64,000 bases of DNA from Flavobacteriales bacterium (GTDB taxonomy: Bacteria > Bacteroidota > Bacteroidia > Flavobacteriales > Flavobacteriaceae), in the NCBI GenBank assembly GCA_016777325.1, contig JADHRQ010000001.1, forward strand, positions 1 through 64,000, read 5' to 3'. Within the stretch, counting starts at the first letter, position 1. Every line of letters starts with the position of its first letter. Under the pieces are notes generated by a model. That model was not told the DNA's origin. It made no database searches and saw nothing but the letters and a program-made list of their open reading frames with translations. Position numbers and translations under genes: made by a program. Below are positions 17,735 to 25,754 of the stretch, in pieces.

Positions 17735-20616
17735 TTTGAATCTATTAATGATTTGTAAACAATCTCTTGAGCTCTTGTTCTTATATTACTAGTTTGGAGT
17801 AAAGTATTTTCTCTAGTTGGATAGGTTCTGTTTGAAAGAAAAATAAAAATTATTTCTTCATCTGGATCAGCCCAAGCAATTGATCCTGTATAACCATAAT
17901 GGCCGAAACTGTTCATTGAAACTCCTCCAAAAGTTGAACCATGTTTACCTTCAACTTGAGGCTTATCAAATCCGACACCACTTCTATTATCATTATCACA
18001 GTAATAACAATAATTAAAAGTGTTAAATGAATTTTCAGAAAACAATCTCTGATTATTATAAGAACCTTTTTGAATCATAGCCTGAAGAACAATGGCTACT
18101 TCGTATGCATTAGAAAACAATCCTGCATGACCTGAAATGCCTCCAAGCATTGCAGCTCCTTCATCATGGACATGGCCATGAAGTTTAGAATGTCTAAAAA
18201 AATCATCTCTTTCACTAGGAACAATTTCCTCTAAACTAATACTTTCATGGGGGTTAAACATTGTTCTTTTTAATCCTAATGGTTCAAAAATCTTTTCATT
18301 AGCTAAAATATTAAGAGGTTTATTATACAAATCTTCAAACCAAAATTTTAAAAAATAAAATGGCAAATCGGAGTATTTATATTCAAGAGTATCCCTTAAT
18401 TCACTATCTAAAATTGATTTAAATATTTTTTCTCGATAATTTGACTTTAGAAAAAGGTTTTCCGACACCCGAGTTGAAAAAGTAGATTTGGAGTTTGATT
18501 TATAAAATCTTGATTTTGGCTTTTCTTTTCTATTTAGCGTTTCTTCATAGAAGGGGATCCATGGTCTCAATCTAGCATAATGAGATAACATTTCTTTTAT
18601 AGAAATACTGCCCTTTTCATTAAGTTTTTTTTTTGGGAAAAGTTCAGATAAATTTGTCTCAAGAGAAATATTTTTATTGTCAAACTCCTGAAGTACAAGA
18701 GGCATAGTAGCTAATATTTTTGTAATTGATGATAAATCAAAAACATGATTATTTTCAAGCTTATTTACTTTTTCATAGGTGTGATACCCAAAACTTTTAT
18801 TATAAACAATTTTACCCTTTCTAGAGACTAGCATTTGAATTCCAGGAGTCATCATAGAATCAATTGCATTTTTTGCAATAGAATCAAGATATGACAATCT
18901 TGCTGTATCAAAACCCTCGTATGATGGACGAGAAAAACCTATTATGTTTTTTTTATTAAATGTTAATCCATGATTAACTTTAAAGAAATTATTAGAGACT
19001 GGGATTTTTCCTTTAAAAGAACTAACACCAAATAGTAAATCAGCCAAAACTTCTTGTGAAATCATGTTATTTTGGTAACCTATCACAATAGATTCAAAAT
19101 TCTCAATAGATTTAAAAGAATTTAAGCTGTAAGGATTAAGAAATAAGTTTAAAACTACATTGTTGTTAACACTAATACTGTTAATCTTTTCAACTATTTC
19201 TTTAGGAATAATATTAGACGCATATGGACTTTTGCTTGAACCATGATATGAAATTAGAATTCCATCATATTTTGTTTTATTAAAAAGAGGTGTAATATCA
19301 TCATTTGTGTATGTATCAACATTTAAGTATTTATTCATTTTATCATAAAGATGATCTCCTCTATCATTCTCTCCAAATGCAACATGTAGATATTTTTTAT
19401 TATTGGTCAATGGAAGAATATTATTTGTATTTTTTACTAGAGTAATAGCTGAACTCATAGCTTTAGAATAAAGAAGAGTATCTTTTGAGGTATTAACCTT
19501 AGATAATATATTTTCTGTTGAAATATTTTTAAAATTTTTAAGATTTGATTTAGCTTTTAAAGAAAGAATTTTTTTAACAGAACTTGATAATCTTGATTCT
19601 GAAATTTTTCCTTTTTTGAATGATTCTGAAATAAGCTTAACACCTTGTGATACATTTGTTGACATTAAAATAATATCATTCCCAACTTCAAAAGCTCTCA
19701 AATCAACGTTTATGTTAGGATCCTGTAGAACACCCTTCATATCAAGAGCATCTGTTATTGTAATTCCATTAAACTCATAATCATCTCTTAAAAGATTGTT
19801 TACAGTTTTGTAGGATAATGAAGATGGATATTTTTCATCTAATGCTGGAACACTGAGGTGAGCTAGCATTATAGACTCAGCTATTCCATCCTCAATAAGC
19901 CTTCTAAAGGGATAAAGCTCTACATTATTTAATCTTTTAATATCACCATTAATAACAGGTAATGTTTTATGAGAATCTTTATCTGTATCTCCATGACCTG
20001 GAAAATGTTTAATAGATGTGAAAACTCCAGCATCTTTATGTCCTTGTATGTAAGCTTTTGCTTTTAAATACACATTATTAGGATCCTCTCCAAAAGATCT
20101 ATTTCCAATAATTGGATTTTTAGAATTATTATTAACATCAACAGATGGAGAGAAATTATAATGAATACCAAGAGCTTTATTTTGTTCCGCCATTCTCTTT
20201 GATATATCTCTAACCAGAGAATTGTCCTGGATTGCACCAAGAGTCATGTTCCATGGGTGAGCAAAAACATCAGTTAGTCTTTGAGAGGGTCCCCATTCTG
20301 CATCCATAGCAACTAAAAGAGGTGTTTTAGCTATAGTTTGAAATTTATTTAACCATTCTATATGAGAATTAGTTGTTCCTATAGAGAAAATCAATCCTCC
20401 TATTTTATCCTCTTCAACCAACTTCCTTATAACATTAAAATCAGATTGTTCTGGAGAAACCCAATTAATAAATAATTGAGATACTTTTTCCTCTAACGTA
20501 AGAGATGTATATACACTGTCAACCCATTTTTTCTCAGATTGAATTAAACTAGAATAGATATCCTGAGAAAAAACAAAAGAAATATTTAATAATAAAATTA
20601 GGGTAATCCTTAACAT
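17731..20616 (-). CDS. GH3 beta-N-acetylglucosaminidase fused to serine beta-lactamase-like domain
   Basis: This 961-residue secreted fusion begins with a signal peptide ending near FVFSQ. The GH3 (NagZ-like) domain covers about 30-360, with KHFPGHGDTDKDSH at 203-216 (general-acid His/Asp loop) and the nucleophile Asp at about 289 in ITDALDM. A second, GH3 C-terminal-like domain lies at about 385-570. A class C beta-lactamase/DD-peptidase-like domain covers about 590-955, with SITK in DLSSITKIL, YSD in EYKYSDLPF and the HYGYTG segment near the end. The architecture suggests removal of GlcNAc from, and peptide or ester cleavage in, peptidoglycan or muropeptides. The fusion is known in Bacteroidetes. 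An A10 homopolymer (18625-18634) lies inside the coding frame. Confidence 0.93.
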   Translation of the reverse strand: MLRITLILLLNISFVFSQDIYSSLIQSEKKWVDSVYTSLTLEEKVSQLFINWVSPEQSDFNVIRKLVEEDKIGGLIFSIGTTNSHIEWLNKFQTIAKTPLLVAMDAEWGPSQRLTDVFAHPWNMTLGAIQDNSLVRDISKRMAEQNKALGIHYNFSPSVDVNNNSKNPIIGNRSFGEDPNNVYLKAKAYIQGHKDAGVFTSIKHFPGHGDTDKDSHKTLPVINGDIKRLNNVELYPFRRLIEDGIAESIMLAHLSVPALDEKYPSSLSYKTVNNLLRDDYEFNGITITDALDMKGVLQDPNINVDLRAFEVGNDIILMSTNVSQGVKLISESFKKGKISESRLSSSVKKILSLKAKSNLKNFKNISTENILSKVNTSKDTLLYSKAMSSAITLVKNTNNILPLTNNKKYLHVAFGENDRGDHLYDKMNKYLNVDTYTNDDITPLFNKTKYDGILISYHGSSKSPYASNIIPKEIVEKINSISVNNNVVLNLFLNPYSLNSFKSIENFESIVIGYQNNMISQEVLADLLFGVSSFKGKIPVSNNFFKVNHGLTFNKKNIIGFSRPSYEGFDTARLSYLDSIAKNAIDSMMTPGIQMLVSRKGKIVYNKSFGYHTYEKVNKLENNHVFDLSSITKILATMPLVLQEFDNKNISLETNLSELFPKKKLNEKGSISIKEMLSHYARLRPWIPFYEETLNRKEKPKSRFYKSNSKSTFSTRVSENLFLKSNYREKIFKSILDSELRDTLEYKYSDLPFYFLKFWFEDLYNKPLNILANEKIFEPLGLKRTMFNPHESISLEEIVPSERDDFFRHSKLHGHVHDEGAAMLGGISGHAGLFSNAYEVAIVLQAMIQKGSYNNQRLFSENSFNTFNYCYYCDNDNRSGVGFDKPQVEGKHGSTFGGVSMNSFGHYGYTGSIAWADPDEEIIFIFLSNRTYPTRENTLLQTSNIRTRAQEIVYKSLIDSK

Positions 20617-20617
20617 T

Positions 20618-21100
20618 TTAAAAAAATTTTGAAAGCCAAGATGAACTTATTTTTAATTCAAAATCACTTGATAGTTCTTCTTTTGTCTTTACAGTTGTAT
20701 TGAAGATAATAGTTTTAGGTGAGAAGGTTCTATTTTTAATTTTATTTTTTAAGTCTCCTAACTTAATTGATTTAATCTTGTTATCTGATCTATAATTAAC
20801 TAACAGTCTATCTAAAAGATCTAAATTAATTTTAGCTGAAATATCATTTATTAATTGAAGTGAATAATCTATTGAGCAACCCCCTATTGGGTTATATTTT
20901 TCATTTACAGCTATAACAAGGAAACGTCTTTCTTTAATCAAATATGAAGCTTGTAAGTCTTTTCCATGAGCTTTCCAATTATCTAAAAATAGTGTTGCCT
21001 TATTTTCAATTATTTTAATTTCAGAATCACTTAAGTCTTTGTTGGACTGATATACCCAAATCCTGGAATCATCAGGAATATTTTTAAAATCTATAATCAT
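20618..21100 (-). CDS. conserved Bacteroidetes protein (often mislabelled 'ABC transporter ATPase')
   Basis: This 160-residue soluble protein has no signal peptide. Landmarks are DSRIWVYQSNKDLS, FLDNWKAHGKDLQASY and the central NPIGGCSIDYSLQL with a single conserved-looking Cys. Proteins of this kind occur in the same flavobacterial operon and are sometimes named ABC transporter ATPase, but there is no Walker A, Walker B or signature motif here, so that name is not supported. Its start overlaps the end of the upstream Fe-S gene by 4 bp, and the GH3 gene follows after 1 bp. The function is unknown. Confidence 0.8.
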   Translation of the reverse strand: MIIDFKNIPDDSRIWVYQSNKDLSDSEIKIIENKATLFLDNWKAHGKDLQASYLIKERRFLVIAVNEKYNPIGGCSIDYSLQLINDISAKINLDLLDRLLVNYRSDNKIKSIKLGDLKNKIKNRTFSPKTIIFNTTVKTKEELSSDFELKISSSWLSKFF

Positions 21101-21870
21101 AAGTCTTCAGCTTTTTCTATCATTTGCGCTATATCAAGAACATCTATGTCTTTTTGTTTAGAGGTCATTCCATCGCTCATCATCGTATTACAAAAAGGAC
21201 AACTAACAGCTACTATCTTAGAGTCTGTTTTTATAGCCTCTTCAGATCTTTTAATGTTTATATCTTCATTACCTTTTTCAGGCTCTTTAAACATTTGAGC
21301 TCCTCCTGCTCCACAACATAAAGATTTTGATTTACAACTTTTCATTTCAACTAATTCAGCATCAAGTTTTTCAATTACTTCTCTTGGTGCTTCATATATA
21401 CCGTTTGCTCTGCCTAAATAACAAGGATCATGATATGTGATCTTTTTACCTTTATAAAATCCACCTGATATAGTTATTTTATTGTCCTTTATAAGGTTAT
21501 TTATAAATGTTGTATGATGAATGACATTATAATTCCCTCCAAGGTCAGGATATTCATTTTTAATAGTATTGAAACAGTGTGGACAAGTTGTTATAACATT
21601 TTTAATATCATAAGAATTTAATATCTCAATATTTGAAATTGCTTTCATTTGAAAAAGAAATTCATTACCAGATCTCTTTGCAGGATCTCCCGTACATGAT
21701 TCTTCTTTACCCAAGATAGCATAGGAAATATTAGCTTTATTTAAAATTTTTATAAAAGCCTTTGTTACTTTTTTAGACCTATCATCAAAGCTTCCAGCAC
21801 AACCAATCCAAAAAAGATACTCTGGACTTTCACCTCTTGACTTTAATTCTGATAAAATAGGTACTTTCAT
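21097..21870 (-). CDS. (Fe-S)-binding protein with CCG domains (HdrB/LldE/GlpC-like)
   Basis: This 257-residue soluble protein has the Cys-rich motifs of the CCG domain family, including TTCPHCFNTIKNEYP, HDPCYLGRANGIYE, CCGAGGAQMF and SCPFCNTMM. Such proteins coordinate an unusual [4Fe-4S] centre and act as the electron-transfer subunit of heterodisulfide-reductase-like or hydroxyacid-dehydrogenase complexes. It is encoded near a membrane-bound 4Fe-4S protein of the same operon, so the two probably form one membrane oxidoreductase. The electron donor and acceptor are unknown. Confidence 0.9.
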   Translation of the reverse strand: MKVPILSELKSRGESPEYLFWIGCAGSFDDRSKKVTKAFIKILNKANISYAILGKEESCTGDPAKRSGNEFLFQMKAISNIEILNSYDIKNVITTCPHCFNTIKNEYPDLGGNYNVIHHTTFINNLIKDNKITISGGFYKGKKITYHDPCYLGRANGIYEAPREVIEKLDAELVEMKSCKSKSLCCGAGGAQMFKEPEKGNEDINIKRSEEAIKTDSKIVAVSCPFCNTMMSDGMTSKQKDIDVLDIAQMIEKAEDL

Positions 21871-21875
21871 ATTAA

Positions 21876-22325
21876 TTATTTTTTAGATTCTTCATCATCA
21901 AAAACTTCAATTGTAACAGTTTTTTCAATAAGATCAGTAAACTTTCCATTATACCTAGTTGCTTTTACAAGGTGATTATCTATCCAGTGATAGTTCCCTC
22001 CTCTTGGTTTGCCCATGAGTAAACTGTGATATTTAAATCCATTATCTTTTAGCCATTTCTCAGTAACTTCTCTATGAGCTTCTATTCTGGCTGTAAAAAA
22101 GCAAATCATATGACCTTTTTCAAACCAATTATTAATAGTTTCAAGTGCATCAGGATAAAGTTCTGCAGTAACCATTCTCTCTGGCTCTTCATTAGGAATA
22201 TCATCACATATAGTTCCATCTATATCTATAAGATAATTTTTAATTCCATCTGGAAGAATTGGACTAACAGTTTCTCCTTTTTCAATCTTTTGGTGTAAAT
22301 AATTTTCTACTTCTTCTTTTTTCAT
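21876..22325 (-). CDS. HAD-like small phosphatase-type protein
   Basis: This 149-residue protein has HAD motif I DIDGT (D34 and D36) and a motif II Thr at 78 in CFFTAR. A Lys lies in LLMGKPRGGNYHWID, possibly followed by the acidic motif IV. There is no clear cap domain. Flavobacterial homologues are often labelled phosphoheptose isomerase, which the sequence does not support (no SIS fold). It is placed between the two Fe-S protein genes, 3 and 5 bp from its neighbours. A phosphate ester hydrolase is likely; the substrate is unknown. Confidence 0.78.
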   Translation of the reverse strand: MKKEEVENYLHQKIEKGETVSPILPDGIKNYLIDIDGTICDDIPNEEPERMVTAELYPDALETINNWFEKGHMICFFTARIEAHREVTEKWLKDNGFKYHSLLMGKPRGGNYHWIDNHLVKATRYNGKFTDLIEKTVTIEVFDDEESKK

Positions 22326-22328
22326 ATA

Positions 22329-23648
22329 TTAAGTTTCTTGTATCCATAACTCTCTATCCTGCTGATTATATGGCCATGGAGCTCCGTTATTTTCAATGTT
22401 ATTCATCATATTATTTAGATCCGGATGAGCGGATGACTCTTCCATTATTAAGTATTGCCTCATGTCCATTATAATAGACAAAGGATCAATGTTAATTGGA
22501 CAAGCTTCAACACATGCATTACAGGAAGTGCATGCCCAAAGTTCTTCTTTTGATATATAGTTATCTAACAATCTATCACCATCATCTATAAACTTACCTT
22601 TATTTTTTGCTATATTTTTTGATACTTTCTCTAGTCTATCTCTTGTATCCATCATAATTTTCCTCGGAGAAAGCTTCTTTCCTGTCATATTAGCAGGACA
22701 TTCACTTGAACACCTACCGCATTCAGTACAAGAATATGCATTCATTAGCTGTACCCAATTTAAATCAAGTACATCTGATGCTCCAAACTTATCAATATTT
22801 TGATTATTCTGAGATGCTTTTTCAGGGTAAAACATAAGTAGAACTTCATTTTTCACTGACTCTAAAACATTAAATTTTCCTTTATCTTCCATATTAGCAA
22901 AATATGTGTTTGGAAAAGCAAGCAGAATATGAAGATGCTTTGAATAATATAAATAATTCAGAAAAAAGAAAATTCCAATTATATGTGACCACCAAAATAT
23001 TCTTTCTAAATAATAAACAGAAGATGTAGATAATGAATCAAATAAGGGTACTAAAAAAGTTGAAATAGGGAAAGAGCCAGCTGAATAATAATTATCATAG
23101 TTTCTTTCTTGAAGAATTAAGTCCGTTGCATTCATTGATAAAAACAACAACATTAAAATTACTTCAAAATAAAGAATATTATCAGCATCAAATTTAGGCC
23201 ACCCTTTCATTTCAGCACTTAAAAATCTTTTAATCTTAACAATGTTTCTTCTTGACCAAAAAACAATTACTGAAATTAAAACAAGCAATGCAAGAATTTC
23301 AAAAGAAGCAATTAAAAAATTATAGATATATGTATTGAAAATCTTTGAAAAAAATCTGTGGGAACCTGTTATTCCATCTATTATGATTTCTAAAACTTCA
23401 ATATTAATTATTATAAACCCTATATAAACTATTAGATGAAGGATACCTGAAATTGGCTTATTTACCATTTTTGATTGACCCAATGCAATCATAATCATAT
23501 TTGAAAGCCTTTTACTTGGATTATCAAACCTATCAACTGCTTTACCTAGCTTAATAACTTTGATTAGTTTTCTGATATTTAAGGAAAAAAATCCAACTGA
23601 AATTATCAAAAGGAAAGTAAAAATTATATTAGGTAGTATACTGATCAT
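22329..23648 (-). CDS. membrane-anchored 4Fe-4S oxidoreductase subunit (HdrC/NarI-like fusion)
   Basis: This 439-residue protein has an N-terminal membrane domain of about five to six hydrophobic helices (about 5-240), including His residues suitable for haem ligation. A cytoplasmic double cluster domain follows with CTECGRCSSECP and CTSCNACVEACPI. It resembles the (Fe-S)-binding proteins of flavobacterial amidase/MCE operons and, with the CCG protein, a quinone-linked reductase of heterodisulfide-reductase type. Only 3 bp separate it from the HAD gene and it abuts the mlaD-like gene. The membrane role is clear and the physiological reaction is unknown. Confidence 0.9.
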   Translation of the reverse strand: MISILPNIIFTFLLIISVGFFSLNIRKLIKVIKLGKAVDRFDNPSKRLSNMIMIALGQSKMVNKPISGILHLIVYIGFIIINIEVLEIIIDGITGSHRFFSKIFNTYIYNFLIASFEILALLVLISVIVFWSRRNIVKIKRFLSAEMKGWPKFDADNILYFEVILMLLFLSMNATDLILQERNYDNYYSAGSFPISTFLVPLFDSLSTSSVYYLERIFWWSHIIGIFFFLNYLYYSKHLHILLAFPNTYFANMEDKGKFNVLESVKNEVLLMFYPEKASQNNQNIDKFGASDVLDLNWVQLMNAYSCTECGRCSSECPANMTGKKLSPRKIMMDTRDRLEKVSKNIAKNKGKFIDDGDRLLDNYISKEELWACTSCNACVEACPINIDPLSIIMDMRQYLIMEESSAHPDLNNMMNNIENNGAPWPYNQQDRELWIQET

Positions 23649-24563
23649 TTATTTTCTTCCAAAAACTGAGAAATGAACATACTTTTTTGGATTTGTTTTT
23701 ATATCATTAATTAATAGGTTTATATTTTCAATAGATAAATTCAAATTATTATAAACTTCGTCGTTACTGATTAATTTTCCTAAACTTGAATTATTAGAAT
23801 TAAGATTAGTAACAATTAAGTTTATACCATCAACTGATTTCTCGAGATTAGAAAGAACATTAGCTAAGCCAAAATCGTTTAACTCTTTAGACACATTTGA
23901 CAGATTAGCAGTAATAGATTCTATGTTGTCTATGGAATTATTTATTTGACTATTTTTTTCTGTAAGTGTCTTCTCTATTATTAAAGATGAATTGTTAATT
24001 GCTTTTACAGCAGAAGTTAATGTGTTTAATGATTCTTTAATATCATTTTGAGTTTCCTTATTTAAAACATATGAAGCCCCTGAGAAGATTGAATCAGCAC
24101 TAGTTAGAGTACTTTCTAATTTTCTCTGGAGTGGTTCTATTTGCCTATTGATTAGTTCAGTAAGACCAGGTCTAATATTTGAATTTAAAGTATCGCCAGA
24201 TTTAACAATCATCCCTTGTTGAAAAATAGGTTCAATAGCAATTGCCAAACCTCCCAAAACTCCAGTTTCATATATTGTTGCAGAACTATTAGAAGAGAAG
24301 TTAATTTTATCTTTTATTTTAAGTGTAACTACTATTTTAGTTGAATTTGGAAGAAAATTAAGGTCAGTGACATTACCTATTGATAATCCATTAATCATAA
24401 CATTTGCTCCAACTAACAAACCGTCAACTTCGTCATATACAGCATAGACAGTTTTTTGCTTATCCAAAATTGAAGAACCCTTCAAAAAATTAAATCCAAA
24501 AATGAATAAAAAAATTGTGGATAATACAAAAATAGCAGCTTTAATTTCTTTAGATAGAGTCAA
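23649..24563 (-). CDS. MlaD/MCE family lipid-transport protein, TTG start
   Basis: This 304-residue protein has one N-terminal transmembrane helix (AAIFVLSTIFLFIFGFNFLK), an MCE domain at about 37-115 (VDGLLVGANVMINGLSIGNV), and a long helical tail predicted to form coiled coils. MCE proteins form ring-shaped tunnels carrying phospholipids between inner and outer membranes. The start is TTG at 24563: no ATG occurs in frame nearby, and LSKEIKAAI matches the usual N-terminus of the flavobacterial family. The partner MlaE and MlaF genes are not in the window. Confidence 0.9.
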   Translation of the reverse strand: MTLSKEIKAAIFVLSTIFLFIFGFNFLKGSSILDKQKTVYAVYDEVDGLLVGANVMINGLSIGNVTDLNFLPNSTKIVVTLKIKDKINFSSNSSATIYETGVLGGLAIAIEPIFQQGMIVKSGDTLNSNIRPGLTELINRQIEPLQRKLESTLTSADSIFSGASYVLNKETQNDIKESLNTLTSAVKAINNSSLIIEKTLTEKNSQINNSIDNIESITANLSNVSKELNDFGLANVLSNLEKSVDGINLIVTNLNSNNSSLGKLISNDEVYNNLNLSIENINLLINDIKTNPKKYVHFSVFGRK

Positions 24564-24626
24564 GATGATTTGGTTTATATTGTAAAAATAAGAATAATTT
24601 GATTAGTCAAAACGTTAAATAATATA

Positions 24627-25676
24627 TCAATTAACACTAAGGACTCTATTGTTTTGATAAGTGATAATAAAAGAAGTCTTGAAACCGTATTTTTTTGCTA
24701 TAATTAGAGATTCATTGGCATCTTTTAAAGTTTTATGTTTTCCATATAAATATTTATAAACACTTCCCTCCTTTACTACTTCAACTGATTTAAGACCATT
24801 AAAATTATAAGGTTTTAAATCAAGCAATTTATTACTGGCCGCAATTTGAACTCTGTATGATAAATCTTTATTTAGATCTTTATTAATAATTGATGATGTT
24901 GATAAGTTTTTAAAGAAATCATTCTTATACTTTAGAACTGCTAATGAGATAGCATTAGCCATTTCAGTTTGACCTTTTTTTGAATTTAAATATAATCCTT
25001 CATTTTTATTAGTTAAAAAACCGGTCTCAACTAAAACGCTAGGCATGTAAGTGTATTTTAAAACAATGAATCCAGCTTGTTTTACATTTCTATTTTTTCT
25101 TCTAAGCCTCTCTACAAAACTATTCTGGATATAAGAAGCAGCAATAATACTTTGGTCTAAATACTCTTCCTGCATTAGTGTTAATCCAATTACTGATTCA
25201 GGATTGTTTGGATCAAAACCTTCATAAGTATTTTCATAATTATCTTCAAAAAATATTACTGAATTTTCTTTTTTTGCAATTTCAAAGTTACGCTGGTTAG
25301 CATGTAATCCTAAAACAAATGTTCCAGCACCATAGGCCTGAGAAGTATGAGAGTCGCAATGAATAGAAATAAAAAGTTGAGCATCAGATTGATTTGCAAT
25401 ATTTGCTCTTTTAAACAGATCTACAAAGACATCTTTTTTTCTTGTATAAATTACATTCACCCCATTGTTTTCAAGTAATCTTCCTAAACTAAGAGAGATT
25501 TTAAGAGCAATGTCTTTTTCAATAAATCCATTTCCTGTATTTCCTGGATCTTTTCCCCCATGACCTGCGTCTATAACAACAGTAAATTCAGAATTTAGAG
25601 CAGAACTATCTTGACAAAAAGAGAAAAAAAAATAAAACTGAAAAAAAATAATATAAAATAACCTGAGTGAATTCAT
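24627..25676 (-). CDS. N-acetylmuramoyl-L-alanine amidase (Amidase_3) with SPOR-like tail
   Basis: This 349-residue secreted zinc amidase cleaves the lactyl amide bond of peptidoglycan during cell separation. After the signal peptide (about 1-22) the catalytic domain shows VIDAGHGGKDPGNTG with His39, Glu53, ISIHCDSH with His106, and VLVETGFLTN with Glu217. The C-terminal 70 residues (from LSYRVQIAAS) look like a SPOR domain, which binds denuded glycan strands at the septum. It is the first gene of the eight-gene operon running to bshA and is divergent from lptD across a 78-bp gap. Confidence 0.93.
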   Translation of the reverse strand: MNSLRLFYIIFFQFYFFFSFCQDSSALNSEFTVVIDAGHGGKDPGNTGNGFIEKDIALKISLSLGRLLENNGVNVIYTRKKDVFVDLFKRANIANQSDAQLFISIHCDSHTSQAYGAGTFVLGLHANQRNFEIAKKENSVIFFEDNYENTYEGFDPNNPESVIGLTLMQEEYLDQSIIAASYIQNSFVERLRRKNRNVKQAGFIVLKYTYMPSVLVETGFLTNKNEGLYLNSKKGQTEMANAISLAVLKYKNDFFKNLSTSSIINKDLNKDLSYRVQIAASNKLLDLKPYNFNGLKSVEVVKEGSVYKYLYGKHKTLKDANESLIIAKKYGFKTSFIITYQNNRVLSVN

Positions 25677-25730
25677 TGGTATAAATAGTTATAATTAAAA
25701 TTATGATTAATTTTGAATAACTTAAGCACC

Positions 25731-25740
25731 TTGTTGATAA
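25731..25740. promoter_or_regulatory. TTGTTGATAA site (DnaA-box-like) in the amidase/lptD gap
   Basis: TTGTTGATAA reads TTATCAACAA on the other strand, one mismatch from the DnaA box TTATCCACA. The same 10-mer occurs twice in the rnpB/dnaX gap. Chance occurrence in AT-rich DNA is possible. The remaining part of the gap is AT-rich; a -7-like TAATTTTG at 25708-25715 points toward lptD but lacks a good -33 element. Confidence 0.25.
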
Positions 25741-25754
25741 CTCAATTTTAAATC

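Noticed and set aside
24598-24611. Short palindrome TTTGATTAGTCAAA between the amidase and MCE genes
   Set aside because: Only 5-bp arms in AT-rich DNA within an operon; too weak to call an operator.
25708-25715. TAATTTTG as an lptD promoter
   Set aside because: The -7 match is good, but no TTG lies at 17-23 nt upstream; evidence is too weak for a separate entry.
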